Positions 17,214 through 25,894 are shown, numbered from the stretch's first letter. The stretch: 53,754 nt of DNA from Streptoalloteichus tenebrarius (GCF_024171885.1 NZ_JAMTCP010000046.1:1261-55014), one strand, 5' to 3'. A program made the numbers and translations. The notes: generated by a model not told the origin, from the sequence alone.

Positions 17214-17969
17214 TCAGTAGTGTGGGGTGAACGCGGACTCGCCTGATGCCCGGTTGGGGCCGTAGAGCGCGTTCTTGGTGAACCCGACCAGTTCGTCGAG
17301 TTCCATCCGGTGTGGCTTCTTGCCCCCTTCGCTGATGAGGAAGACCTCGTCCCAGGTCACCAGCCAGACGTGGCGAAGATAGTTCTCGAACCCGACGAGA
17401 CCGCCTTCGCGGTCGGGAAGGGCGGTGAGTTCGTGCACCAGCTTCGGTGGGTTGGCGAACCGAGCTCGGGGATCTCCCGGCCGGACGCGGCGCGCTGGCG
17501 CATCCGCAGGTAGGGGTTCGGCTCGCGGTCCCACCTCGACGGCTGGGCGCCGGCCGCCCTGGTGTAACGGTAGGCGGCCTCGTCCTCGGTCTCCGCGCCG
17601 GAGAACTCGCACCGGTACGCGGGGAACACGGCCCTGGACATCTGGTGCAGTTCGGCGTTGTCCGCGTGGTACTTGTGCACGGTCGACCACCACCAGCGGA
17701 CGCTCCGGAGGGGCGATCAGATCGGAGTCGTGGTCGCGGGCGAACGCGACGATGGCGTGCGCGAGACCCTCGTCGTAGGAGTTGTGGGCATAGCACTGGA
17801 AAGCGTGTGTGCCGTCCCTGCTCAGCATCGCGGAGAAACCGAAGTTGGGGGCGTGCGACCAGTACCACGCGTCAGGCACGCCACCGATCGGAACCGCACC
17901 GGGGATCGCCGCAAACGTGTCCGCCAGATCCACGGATCGCCCTCCAAGGATGTTGGTGATACGTGTCAT
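17214..17969 (-). pseudogene. Probable RHS-toxin neighbour (immunity candidate) with two compensating frameshifts
   Basis: The ATG at 17969 overlaps the toxin stop (ATGA). The first 90 residues (MTRITNILGGRSVDLADTF, FSAMLSRDGTHAFQCYAH) are in one frame. From about 17705 to 17460 the protein-like sequence (VRWWWSTVHKYHADNAEL, AYRCEFSGAETEDEAAYRY) is in another frame. It then returns to the first frame for FANPPKLVHELTALPDREGG and the C-terminus at 17214. Joining the three gives about 250 residues. Its place directly after a polymorphic toxin tip suggests an immunity protein, but no immunity family was recognised. The shifts could be real decay or assembly errors. Confidence 0.5.
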
Positions 17970-18765
17970 GAGCAGGAATAGTTGGGGCCCGGAGGCCGGT
18001 CGCTGAACCGCTCCTTCAGCATGGCGCCGCGTCGGGAGTTCTCGCTCCTCGACATGGCCTCCATGTTGTCGGTCTGGTAGTACCACGCCTCGCGCTGGGC
18101 GCGGGTCTGATTGTGGCCGGACTCGATCCAGTGCTGCACCACGGCGGGGTTGTGATCGTAGGTCAACTCCTCGAACGGGATGATGTTGCCGTTGGCGTCG
18201 ACCCGGGTGAGCTGGTTGCGTGGAATCGGGACACCGCTCGGGTCGACAGCGAACCGGCCGTCGGGCCCGTGATGGCTGGCCAGGCCCAGGGGGTCGCAGA
18301 CCACCAGCGGGTTGACGACGTAGGTGTAGTGGTTCGCCGACGGCGTCAGGCCGACCGGGTCCGGGCTGAGGTAGCGCGCGGTCGCGGGGTCGTAGTAGCG
18401 GTGGAAGTTGTAGTGCAGTCCGGTCTCCCGGTCGTGGTACTGCCCTGGGAAGCGCAGCGGGCAGGCGGTTCCGTCGAGCGCTCTCACCGCCAGCTCGTCG
18501 CCCCACAAGCTTTCCGTGCGATACCAGGAAATCCGGCCGTCCTGGCCGACCAGCTCGGTTGGGCTGCCGATGAAGATCGCGCACGATCGCATGGAACCGA
18601 CTGTCAATATCCTCCTGCGGCGCGTCCGCCAGCCAGGAGCGCGAGGTTTGTGTGAGCGGTTCGCCCGTTACGGCCCCGTAGTCCCACGACGTCGCTGTCA
18701 CGCGGCCGGCGCAGGTGTGCCACTGCTCGGCGAGTTCGGCGCCGTCCCAGATGAACGTGGCGTCC
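17966..18765 (-). pseudogene. Orphan RHS toxin tip with GH-E/HNH-type nuclease domain
   Basis: The segment begins with RHS-core sequence (FIWDGAELAEQ, LADAPQEDIDSRFHAI), shifts frame near 18580, and continues SPTELVGQDGRISWYRT, FPGQYHDRETGLHYNFHRYY and the repeat-end signature ARYLSPDPVGL. The last ~90 residues form a separate toxin domain: YDHNPAVVQHWIESGHN, QREAWYYQTDNM and SRSENSRRG, resembling GH-E/HNH-Endo VII nucleases of polymorphic toxins. The roughly 1500-2000-residue N-terminal RHS shell and any secretion domain are absent, so this is an orphan tip or a remnant. The downstream overlapping gene is the natural immunity candidate. Confidence 0.7.
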
Positions 18766-18975
18766 CGCACCGCCTCCACCCTGGCCACGTCCTCGGCCGC
18801 GGAGTCGGGGTGGTCGGCCACCTTCACCTTCGCGGTGCGGCAGCCGGAGCCGGCCACGATCGCGGCGGCGCGCTCCGGCCCGACCGCCGGCACCGTGCAG
18901 TTGACGGGGACGCGGTCCCGCACGGGCGCGGGCCAGCCGTGGTCGGCGGCTTCCAGCGCGGCGGCCAGCCAGCTC
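18766..18975 (-). pseudogene. menC (o-succinylbenzoate synthase) internal fragment
   Basis: The minus strand encodes WLAAALEAADHGWPAPV, RVPVNCTVPAVGPERAAAI and GCRTAKVKVADHPDSAAED, then VARVEAVRDA. This is the enolase-superfamily MenC core, with the active-site Lys pair region KVKV. Both ends are cut: the upstream side joins an inverted TPR fragment and the downstream side joins RHS sequence within the same reading frame. About 70 codons remain of roughly 320. It was presumably captured when flanking DNA recombined. Confidence 0.75.
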
Positions 18976-19901
18976 ACGCCAGGAACGCGGCGTCGGGTTG
19001 CCCCATGTGCACGAGCGTGCAGCCCGTGACCCAGTACAGCCGGGTCATCAGGTCGTGCGCGCGCACCCGCTCGCTGGCCGACGCGGCGTGGACGGTGGCT
19101 CGAAGGTGCGGGATCGCCGTCGGCAGGGTCTTCGCGAGAGCGTTGTACCGGCCACCCCAGTACGTGCCCCACGCGTGGTTCAGGGACCGGGTCGGGTGGG
19201 GCGAGTTCTGCCCGTTCTCCGAGTACGACGACCGCGAGTCGGTCCGGAGAGCGCTCACGGCGTCCGAGCAGACGGACGACGAGCTGCTGCACGCCACGGT
19301 GCGCGGCTCGGTGGCATGGCAGCTACTCGTCCAGGGCCGCTACGACGAGGCGGTGCGCATCGCCACGTCGACCGCCGAACGGACCGAGTCGCGAGGCGAT
19401 GCCGCACCCGAGCACCTCGCCGCGTATGGAAGCCTGCTCATCACCGGCGCGACGGCCGCGGGCCGAGCGCGGAAGGTCGGTGAGGCGACCAGTCTCCTTC
19501 AGCCCGCCGGTGAAGTCGCCGACCGGATCGGCTACGACCGCAACGACTACGAGACCGCCTTCGGCCCGTCACAGCTCGTCATGCAGACGGTCGACGTGCA
19601 CGTCGTGACCGAGAACTACACCAAGGCGCTCGACGCCGCGAAGATGATGCCCCGCGAGACCGGTCTGCCGCTGGCGTCGTCGGCGCGGCATCTTGCCGAC
19701 CGTGCCTACGCCCACGCGCGGCTGGGCCACGACCAGGAAGCGCTCGACATCCCGCTGGTGATGGAGCGTGCGGCGCCGGACTGGGTCCAGTACCAGACCC
19801 TCCCGAGGCTCGTCGTGGCCGAACTCGTCGAGAACCACCGGCGTCGCGTGACGTCGAAGCTGCTCGGCCTCGCGGCGCGGCTCGGAGTGAACACCACCTG
19901 A
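18974..19901 (+). pseudogene. HTH/TPR regulator C-terminus split by a local inversion
   Basis: On the plus strand from about 19206, RALTASEQTDDELLHATVRG, SVAWQLLVQGRYDEAVRIA, SQLVMQTVDVHVVTENY and APDWVQYQTLPRLVVAELVE form the TPR C-terminus of an actinobacterial HTH-TPR regulator, ending at 19901. The part that should precede it, GGRYNALAKTLPTAIPHLRA through YWVTGCTLVHMGQPDAAFLA, is present on the minus strand at 18974-19200. Re-inverting roughly 18974-19205 would restore a continuous TPR frame. The N-terminal HTH is missing altogether, replaced by menC sequence, so the gene is dead. Confidence 0.65.
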
Positions 19902-20008
19902 TCGGCCAGTACCGATGGGAACCGCGTTCTCGCTTCGTTCGTGCTGACGCGAGCGAGCGCGCTGACCTCGCCACGGCCGAGCGGCTCGCCGAACCACCGC
20001 TCAGGGCC

Positions 20009-20704
20009 TCACGGGAACGACGAGGGGTGGGCCGCCAGCGGCAGTCGTTCCAGGACACGCCACCGGTACTGGTGATCGACCCGGTACAGCTCGACCAGAT
20101 GCAGCTCCTGGACCTCGATCACGACCGGAGACAGCGAGCGCGCGTGACGCGCCGCCTCGATGTACGGGTCGGCTGGCTGGACGCGGTGGCTGTAGGCGAT
20201 GCCGACATGTGGGCGGAACACCGCGAGGGAGTCCGTGTTCGTGTTTTCGGACGCCGCCAGGGTCACCGTGTGGAGCGCTGCCAGGGGAGACCAGGGTGCG
20301 ACACTGAGGCGGATCGCTCCGGGGGAGCCCGCCAGCGGAATGGCCGTCAGGCGGAACGGGCCGATGCTACGGCAGCGGTCACGGACGGCACGGACCGCGG
20401 TGTGCAGTCGCGGGAGCGGGGTGTCGTCGACGTAGCCGAGCCGGCAGAGGGTGAGGTGCAGGCCCTCCGGTGGGATGAGATCCAGCCCGGCCTGAGGCAG
20501 CAGGCGTTGGCATCGCTGGCTCAGCTCGATGACTGGCTGGTGTTGGCTCAGGTCGAGGAACCAGTGGTACGAGCGCTGGTGGGGGCGGTCCCAGTGGCGC
20601 AGCATCGTTTCCAGCTTGTCGAACGCTCGTTGATCGTGCTGGGCGACACTGACGGGGTCATCGAGATCCTCCGGCGGCTCAACGGGAAACACGGCGTAGG
20701 GCAT
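20009..20704 (-). CDS. 2'-5' RNA ligase-like (2H phosphoesterase superfamily) protein
   Basis: This 231-residue protein carries the two histidine motifs of the 2H superfamily: GLHLTLCRLG near residue 82 and FRPHVGIAYS near 164. The second has Gly where Thr/Ser is usual, which may alter activity. Family members act on 2',3'-cyclic phosphate or 2'-5' RNA linkages. The N-terminal segment (residues 1-50, WDRPHQRSYHWFLDL) is an extension. The ATG at 20704 is the natural start. It is the first clearly intact gene downstream of the TPR wreck, transcribed convergently with it. Its physiological role is unknown. Confidence 0.75.
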   Translation of the reverse strand: MPYAVFPVEPPEDLDDPVSVAQHDQRAFDKLETMLRHWDRPHQRSYHWFLDLSQHQPVIELSQRCQRLLPQAGLDLIPPEGLHLTLCRLGYVDDTPLPRLHTAVRAVRDRCRSIGPFRLTAIPLAGSPGAIRLSVAPWSPLAALHTVTLAASENTNTDSLAVFRPHVGIAYSHRVQPADPYIEAARHARSLSPVVIEVQELHLVELYRVDHQYRWRVLERLPLAAHPSSFP

Positions 20705-21172
20705 AGCGGTCAGTGTGCCGCCCGACAGCGGTGCTGGGTGTGGGTGAGTTCGTGATCGCCCGTGCGGTCGGTGTCGCCTGCCACGTGCGCAGTGTCTCCT
20801 CGTACTCCACTACCCGCGGATCCTTGAGCCAACGCTGGGTTAGCTGCCGGAGGTCGTGGGCTCGTTGCCACACCGAACGGATCGGCTGGCCGCAGACGGC
20901 CAGAGCCTGGTGCCCCAGGGCCACGTGGTCGCTACGCTGCGTGCTGGGCAGCGGTCGGGGAGTGGACAGCGCGGATGCGGCAAGCGGGACTGGTCGGGCG
21001 GCTGGTGTTCGACACCTACTTCCTGGAGGTCGGCCGCTACGGGCAGGGCGAGGCGCTGGAAGCCGCGGAGAACGTCTTCGTCGCCGACTCTGCCACCGTG
21101 ACCGCGTGTGCCGGTGATCGAGGGCGGCTTCGCAACTCGCTGTGCCCGGTCGTGGGCGGCTGAGGGTGCCGG
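20705..21172 (-). other. Region with possible gene remnant, family not recognised
   Basis: On the minus strand at about 20940-20679, DHVALGHQALAVCGQPIRSV followed by LTQRWLKDPRVVEYEETLRT is protein-like and ends overlapping the 2H gene start. The upstream part of its frame is arginine/proline-rich and unconvincing. On the plus strand, 20975-21163 gives a 62-codon frame (RLVFDTYFLEVGRYGQGEAL) with no partner. I could not identify either; one is probably an antisense shadow. Confidence 0.3.
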
Positions 21173-22540
21173 TCATGCGGCGATCGTGGTGGGGTGTGTG
21201 GTGAGAAGCTCTTTGACCCGCTGGCGGAGGTCGATCACCGTGCTGGTGTCGTATGGCTGGGTGGCGGCCAGCAGTGTCTGGAGCCGGGAGGCCACCAGCG
21301 TCGAGTCGATGCGGGCGGCGAGATCGAGTGCCTGGTGGGCCGCGTGCACACCGCGTTCCGGATCTCCTTCGCTGACCAGTGCGGCGGCCAGGCCGATGCC
21401 GTCCATCACCCGCACCCGGTCGAACCCAGGCTGGCGCAGCGCGAGCGCATGCTCGAAGTGGACACTGGCTCGCTGGGTGGTGCGGCCGAGACCGGCGAGG
21501 TCACGGGTGGACACCGCCCGCGCGCCGGCGTGCTCGGCCGTGTCGAAGTAGGCGACCCACCCCGGGATCTTCTCGCCTAGGCCAGCGTTCAGGAGTTCGT
21601 CGGCGGCGCTGAGGTGGGACTCGGCGGCGTGTTCGTCGCCGAGGGCGGCGTGCACCCGGCCTGTCTGGGAGGCCACCAGCGCCCGCACCGCGGGCAGGGT
21701 GGCCCGGCGGGCGGCGACGGTGAGCAGGCCGAGAGCGTCCCGGTGGTGCCCCAGGTAGATCATCTGGTGGGACATGCGGGTGACGATCTCCACGCCCCGG
21801 TCGGGCAGGCCGGCTTCGGTCGCGGCGTAGACGCCGTAGCTCCAGTACCGCTGCGCCGCCGCGTACCGGCCGCAGTCGTGGGAGACCCACCCGGCCAACG
21901 CCGCCAGGTCGGCCACCGCCGCGAACACGCGGGAGCGCAGGCTTGTCGGCACGCCGTCCTGGATGCGGCGGGCGACCTCGTTGAGCTGCGCCACGATCGC
22001 TGACCGGTACAGGCCGCCACCCCGGGTTGCGTCAGCGCGGGTGAAGAAACTGACGAGGTTCTCCAGCGCGGTGACGCTGTCGGTGTCGAACCCCGTCGCG
22101 CTGCGGGTGTATGCGTGGGCGGTGGCGCCGAGCATGCGGTCAGCGGCGGCGACCAACGCGCCACCCAGGACCAGCCGGAGAACGTCCCGCCGCGCCACCA
22201 GGTCCAACTGGGTCCACCCGGCCAGGGTCTGCGCGGCGACCTCGGACAGCAGGGGAAGCTGGATGCTGTCCACTACGGGACCGGCCCCGGCCAGGCCGAG
22301 ATCACCAGGGGTGAGCGGCACACCCACCGCGCGGGACAGAACCGCGGCCAGCAGAGCGGGCACCGGCGGTCGGGGCCGTTCCCCGTCGAGCCAGCGACGT
22401 ACCCGCGTGGTGTTCGGCGCGATGTGGGTGTGGCCGTCGCGGCGGGCGGCGGCGGTAACCTGGCGGGCGATCTCGCCGTGGGACAGGCCGGAGGCCGCGA
22501 CCCAAAGTGCCAGGTGTGGATTGTTGGGAGAGTGGGCCAT
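21173..22540 (-). CDS. HTH-TPR transcriptional regulator
   Basis: This 455-residue protein (ATG at 22540, GGAGG about 9 nt upstream) starts with a helix-turn-helix region: NPHLALWVAASGLSHGEIARQV and TTRVRRWLDGERPRPP. An RDVLRLVLGGALVAA hinge follows, then about 300 residues of TPR-like helices (YAAAQRYWSYGVYAATEAGL, ALGDEHAAESHLSAADELLN). This architecture is common in actinobacterial regulators of development and secondary metabolism. It is transcribed away from the small-gene cluster at 22.6-23.7 kb and may control it; that is inference from position only. It shows no sign of damage, unlike the related TPR remnant at 19 kb. Confidence 0.75.
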   Translation of the reverse strand: MAHSPNNPHLALWVAASGLSHGEIARQVTAAARRDGHTHIAPNTTRVRRWLDGERPRPPVPALLAAVLSRAVGVPLTPGDLGLAGAGPVVDSIQLPLLSEVAAQTLAGWTQLDLVARRDVLRLVLGGALVAAADRMLGATAHAYTRSATGFDTDSVTALENLVSFFTRADATRGGGLYRSAIVAQLNEVARRIQDGVPTSLRSRVFAAVADLAALAGWVSHDCGRYAAAQRYWSYGVYAATEAGLPDRGVEIVTRMSHQMIYLGHHRDALGLLTVAARRATLPAVRALVASQTGRVHAALGDEHAAESHLSAADELLNAGLGEKIPGWVAYFDTAEHAGARAVSTRDLAGLGRTTQRASVHFEHALALRQPGFDRVRVMDGIGLAAALVSEGDPERGVHAAHQALDLAARIDSTLVASRLQTLLAATQPYDTSTVIDLRQRVKELLTTHPTTIAA

Positions 22541-22640
22541 CGAGGGCTCGCCTCCGTCACGTGTGACTGCCGAGGGTGCTGTTTTCGACACGTTTCGCGA
22601 CCCCCACGGTAGTAGTCAGGGGTGCCGGGTGGCGTCGACG

Positions 22641-22886
22641 ATGGCAGCGATGATCACCACCACATCGGCACGGCCCACACCGGACGTCCCCACCAACGCT
22701 GCGCCCGATCACCTCCAGATGCGGTTAGCCGCAAACGCGGGTGGTCGCCACGGTCGGTCTTTGGAGGATCTGACAGTGTCCTTGCTCGCGGTCGCCCGAA
22801 CCGTGATCGCGCTGCTGGTCGCGGTGCTCCTGCTGCCCAGCGATGTCGGCTACCTCCTGGCCACGGTCGTGGCCGGCTTGAGATAG
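22641..22886 (+). CDS. Putative small membrane protein
   Basis: An ATG at 22641 (or 22650) opens an 81-residue frame with one hydrophobic segment near the C-terminus, VSLLAVARTVIALLVAVLLL, followed by VGYLLATVVAGLR. The N-terminal half is polar and threonine/alanine-rich. No strong ribosome binding site is visible and no family was recognised. It is divergent from the HTH-TPR regulator, whose start lies 100 bp away. Confidence 0.4.
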   Translation: MAAMITTTSARPTPDVPTNAAPDHLQMRLAANAGGRHGRSLEDLTVSLLAVARTVIALLVAVLLLPSDVGYLLATVVAGLR

Positions 22887-23105
22887 GCGGCCGCGTCTCG
22901 TTCGTTCAGCCCCCTTTGGCGTCCCGTGCGCCTAATGGGCTGCCCCAGTAGCGGGCGAGACGCGGGATGAGGCCCCGCCGGTGGACCGGGGCCTCGGCGG
23001 CGGGACCGGGTCCCCTCCCATCCCTGACCCCGGTCCCGCCGCCACCAACACACCCTTCGATCTCTCTCATCCATCCACACTGGACATATCAGGAGGCGAT
23101 TGCCC

Positions 23106-23306
23106 ATGAGCAAGCCCCGTTGCGCGGTCCTGTACCTGGCGACTCCGGAGTCCTGGGCCGCGTGGAACCGCCGCATGGCACCCCTGCGTCGGCGGCGGGT
23201 CCGAGTGACCCTGCCCGTCCCGCGCGCGGTCGAGCTGGCCAGGTACTACGGCACGATCATGGCCGAACGCCAGGCCCGGCTCGCCTCCGGGAAGTACCCG
23301 CGGTGA
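23106..23306 (+). CDS. Small basic protein of unknown function
   Basis: The ATG at 23106 is preceded by AGGAGG with 9-nt spacing, so translation is likely. The 66-residue product (SKPRCAVLYLATPESWAAWN, RRRRVRVTLPVPRAVELARYY) is arginine-rich with no recognised domain. It overlaps the next gene by GTGA, indicating translational coupling. Small paired genes like these are typical of integrative-element cargo. Confidence 0.6.
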   Translation: MSKPRCAVLYLATPESWAAWNRRMAPLRRRRVRVTLPVPRAVELARYYGTIMAERQARLASGKYPR

Positions 23307-23671
23307 ACGCCACCGACCAGGCCGCCGTGGATGCCTTCCCCGAACTCGCCCACCTGATCACCCTGCGCAACGGCGGCTGGCGGTTCCTGCCGCCGGTGGT
23401 GCGGGATGGTCGGCCGGTGGAGGTCGACGGGTTCCGGGAGTGGCCGGGCGGGTGGCGGGACGTGATCGGGGTCCGCTCACCCACTGACGTCACCGGCCTC
23501 CGCATGACCGACGAGGACCCGCCGGGGATCGTCTGGGAACGCGACGGCCATTTGGGTGAGGTCGTGGCCGCTCTGTTGACGCTGCCCCCGCCGGGGGATC
23601 GGTTGGCTCCTCGGCTGGTGGTGGCGACCGGCCCGACCCTGTGGTCGCCGATCAGCCCGTTGGCTTTGTAG
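23303..23671 (+). CDS. Hypothetical protein coupled to the preceding gene
   Basis: The GTG at 23303 overlaps the upstream stop codon. The 122-residue product reads VDAFPELAHLITLRNGGWRF, WPGGWRDVIGVRSPTDVTGL and EVVAALLTLPPPGDRLAPRL, and looks like a compact alpha/beta protein. I recognise no family. The overlap with the 66-residue gene suggests the two function together. Confidence 0.6.
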   Translation: MNATDQAAVDAFPELAHLITLRNGGWRFLPPVVRDGRPVEVDGFREWPGGWRDVIGVRSPTDVTGLRMTDEDPPGIVWERDGHLGEVVAALLTLPPPGDRLAPRLVVATGPTLWSPISPLAL

Positions 23672-23876
23672 GCCCGGCCCCCGACCGGCCATCGAATTCC
23701 CGTAGAGAAGGGGGGAATGTGTAGACGAGGGATTGTTCGGGATTCGGTTTTTCCGTCCAGTCGTTACCCCGTCAGGTCCGGGCCCGGCGGGGTAACGGCC
23801 TGTCCGGCTGCCGGTGGCAGTCCTGGGATCTTCTCAGGGATGGCGGAAGTTGTTGGGCGGCAACGGGTTTCGGTGT

Positions 23877-24401
23877 TCAGGTCAGTTCGCCTTCCAGCAG
23901 GCTCATCAGGATCAGGTCGTGCCATCGGCCCACGCCACGGTGTGCGTCGCGGTGCCGGCCGTCCACGCGAAAACCGACCTTCTGGTAGACGTGGATCGCG
24001 GCCTCGTTCTCCGCGACCACCCACAGGGCGATCGAGTGCAGCCGCATGGCGTCGAAGCCGTACCGGCAGACGGTGCGCAGCGCGTCGGTGCCGTAGCCGG
24101 AACCCCATTGGTCCTTCTCGCCGATGTAGATGTCCAGCTCGGCGCGTGCGGTCTCCGGGGTCGCGTCCCGCAGCGTCGTGCAGCCGATCAGCTTGCCGCC
24201 GGTGATGGTCTCGATGGCGAAGAGGGCGTGCGAGTAGGAGTTGGGTTTGAGGTCGGCGAACCGGCGGCGGGTCGCCGCCAGCGATTCGGGGTAGTCGGCC
24301 TGGAGCCAGTGAACCACGTCGGGGTCGTTGTTCCAGCGCCAGAAGGTGTCGGCGTCCTCGGGTTCCACGGCACGGAGGCGAACGAGTTTCCCAGTCAGCA
24401 C
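23877..24401 (-). CDS. GNAT acetyltransferase (RimJ/RimL-like)
   Basis: The 174-residue protein has the GNAT fold of the RimJ/RimL/SpeG group: GKLVRLRAVEPEDADTFWRW at the N-terminus, ARAELDIYIGEKDQWGSGYG (acetyl-CoA pyrophosphate loop) near 90-105, ALRTVCRYGFDAMRLHSIAL and the motif B end AAIHVYQKVGFRVDG. It should transfer acetyl from acetyl-CoA to an amine on protein or small molecule. Length is normal. It is followed on the same strand by no close gene; the next GNAT gene lies upstream with a 74-nt gap. Confidence 0.85.
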   Translation of the reverse strand: MLTGKLVRLRAVEPEDADTFWRWNNDPDVVHWLQADYPESLAATRRRFADLKPNSYSHALFAIETITGGKLIGCTTLRDATPETARAELDIYIGEKDQWGSGYGTDALRTVCRYGFDAMRLHSIALWVVAENEAAIHVYQKVGFRVDGRHRDAHRGVGRWHDLILMSLLEGELT

Positions 24402-24475
24402 TTCGCCATCGTGCCGGAGAAGCGCGAGCAGGGGCAGAGGGTTTCGCTGGGGCTGCGCCGCCCAGCCCGCGGCGG

Positions 24476-24904
24476 CTACCGCTCCGGGCCGAGGAAGAAC
24501 AGCTCCGGATCACCCTCGTCGAGACCGTAGACGATGCCGGCCGACCGCCACCCCGACCGGGCCAACAGCCGCTGCATCGGGTGGTTCGACAGGTTCGTCG
24601 AGGTGAAGATCTTCTCCGTCCGGCGTCGTCGCTGGGCGTCGTCCAGCAACCCGGCGCCCACGCCGTGCCCGCGAGCCCGCGGGGCGACCATCACCATGGT
24701 CACGAACGCCTGGTCGAAGAAGTTCTCCTCGACCACGCAGTACCCCACGACCTCGCCGTCGATCTCGGCGACGCGGGTGTCACCAGCCGACACCCAGCGG
24801 TGGATAGCCTGTCGCCGGGAGCCGTCGTCGGTGGCCGCGACCGAGTCGAGCGCCACCAGCGATGCGACGTCGTCCGCGTTCGCCGCGCGGAACCTGATTG
24901 CCAT
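24476..24904 (-). CDS. GNAT family N-acetyltransferase
   Basis: The 142-residue protein has the minimal GNAT core: IRFRAANADDVASLVALDS, TRVAEIDGEVVGYCVVEENF, the CoA loop VAPRARGHGVGAGLLDDAQ and the terminal beta-alpha pair MQRLLARSGWRSAGIVYGLD. The ATG at 24904 is preferred; a GTG at 24916 is possible. The DUF5313 gene stops 21 nt upstream of this start on the same strand, suggesting co-transcription. Substrate unknown. Confidence 0.85.
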   Translation of the reverse strand: MAIRFRAANADDVASLVALDSVAATDDGSRRQAIHRWVSAGDTRVAEIDGEVVGYCVVEENFFDQAFVTMVMVAPRARGHGVGAGLLDDAQRRRRTEKIFTSTNLSNHPMQRLLARSGWRSAGIVYGLDEGDPELFFLGPER

Positions 24905-24925
24905 GGCCGTTCCCACCCTGCGACG

Positions 24926-25351
24926 TCAGGTCTGGTCGGAGTCGGGGGAGGAGGCCTGCCGATAACGCGCCTCGTAACGCGCCCGCGCCTGCGCGTGGGC
25001 CTCCGCGTGCTTCTCCTCCCGCGCTGCCCGGCGGACGTTCCGCGCGGTCCCCGGGGCGTAGCCGTGTTTGGTCACGCGGTGCTCACAGTTCTCCTCCATG
25101 TACGAGAAGGAGAAGTAGTAGCCGACCAGGACCGCCAGGCCCACCATGCCCAGCCGGATCTCGATCGGGCCGGGCACGAGCAGGCACGCCAGGGAGATCG
25201 GCCCGATCAGCACCGTGCTGCGCGCGGCGTGCCGCCACACCCACGTCCGGCACGTCACGTCGTGGAGGACCCACTCGCGCAGCCGCTCCGGCAGGCGGCC
25301 GCCGACCGCGTACCACAGCCACTGGATCGGGTTCGGCCGTGCAGCACCCAC
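24926..25351 (-). CDS. DUF5313-type membrane protein
   Basis: The 141-residue protein starts RPNPIQWLWYAVGGRLPERL and WVLHDVTCRTWVWRHAAR, typical of the actinobacterial DUF5313 family. Two transmembrane helices follow (STVLIGPISLACLLVPG and IRLGMVGLAVLVGYYFSFSY). The C-terminal tail is charged and probably coiled (ARNVRRAAREEKHAEAHAQA). Function is unknown. It is divergent from the MarR gene with an operator-like palindrome between them. Confidence 0.8.
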   Translation of the reverse strand: MGAARPNPIQWLWYAVGGRLPERLREWVLHDVTCRTWVWRHAARSTVLIGPISLACLLVPGPIEIRLGMVGLAVLVGYYFSFSYMEENCEHRVTKHGYAPGTARNVRRAAREEKHAEAHAQARARYEARYRQASSPDSDQT

Positions 25352-25399
25352 GGGCCACCCACCTTTCGCACGTCCTGGCCAACGTTCCGTAGACTAACA

Positions 25400-25413
25400 G
25401 TTAACGTACTAAC
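25400..25413. promoter_or_regulatory. Palindromic operator, candidate MarR site
   Basis: GTTAACGTACTAAC forms GTTA/TAAC half-sites around ACGTAC and stands in an AT-rich island (AGACTAACAGTTAACGTACTAACG) between the divergent DUF5313 and MarR genes. The position 18 bp before the MarR start fits autoregulation, the usual behaviour of MarR repressors. Binding is inferred. Confidence 0.5.
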
Positions 25414-25430
25414 GAATGGTGGGGGAGCGC

Positions 25431-25889
25431 ATGACAGCGATCGACCTGGGGGAGGACCCCCTCGCGTTGGAGCGACAGGTCTGCTTCGCCCTGTCCGTCG
25501 CCTCGCGGACCGTGATCGGGATCTACCGCCCGCTGTTGGAGCCGCTCGGCCTCACGCACCCGCAGTACCTGGTGATGCTGGCGTTGTGGGAGCGGTCCCC
25601 GCGCTCGGTCCGCGACCTGTGCCAGGCCCTGCACGCCGAACCGGCGACGTTGTCCCCGATGCTCAAGCGGCTGGAGGCCATCGGCTACGTCACTCGGGAG
25701 CGGAACCGGGCCGACGAGCGGGAGCTGTCGGTCACGCTCACGCCCGAGGGGCGGAGCCTGCGGAGCGAGGCGGAGAAGATCCCCTACCGCGTGGTGGAGA
25801 CACTCGGGATGGAGGTGTCCGAACTCCAGGAGCTGCACGCGGCGCTGACCAGGGTCATCGCCGCCGCGACCCGCGCGGACGCGCCCTGA
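25431..25889 (+). CDS. MarR family regulator (OhrR-like)
   Basis: The 152-residue protein carries the MarR winged helix: PLGLTHPQYLVMLALWE, SVRDLCQALHAEPATLSPML and KRLEAIGYVTRERNRADERE. An N-terminal cysteine in LERQVCFALSVAS occupies the place of the peroxide-sensing Cys of OhrR. OhrR-type proteins repress hydroperoxide-resistance genes and respond to organic peroxides, but no ohr gene is present here. The ATG at 25431 has GGGGGAG upstream. The adjacent convergent gene is an FAD monooxygenase. Confidence 0.85.
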   Translation: MTAIDLGEDPLALERQVCFALSVASRTVIGIYRPLLEPLGLTHPQYLVMLALWERSPRSVRDLCQALHAEPATLSPMLKRLEAIGYVTRERNRADERELSVTLTPEGRSLRSEAEKIPYRVVETLGMEVSELQELHAALTRVIAAATRADAP

Positions 25890-25894
25890 GCGGC

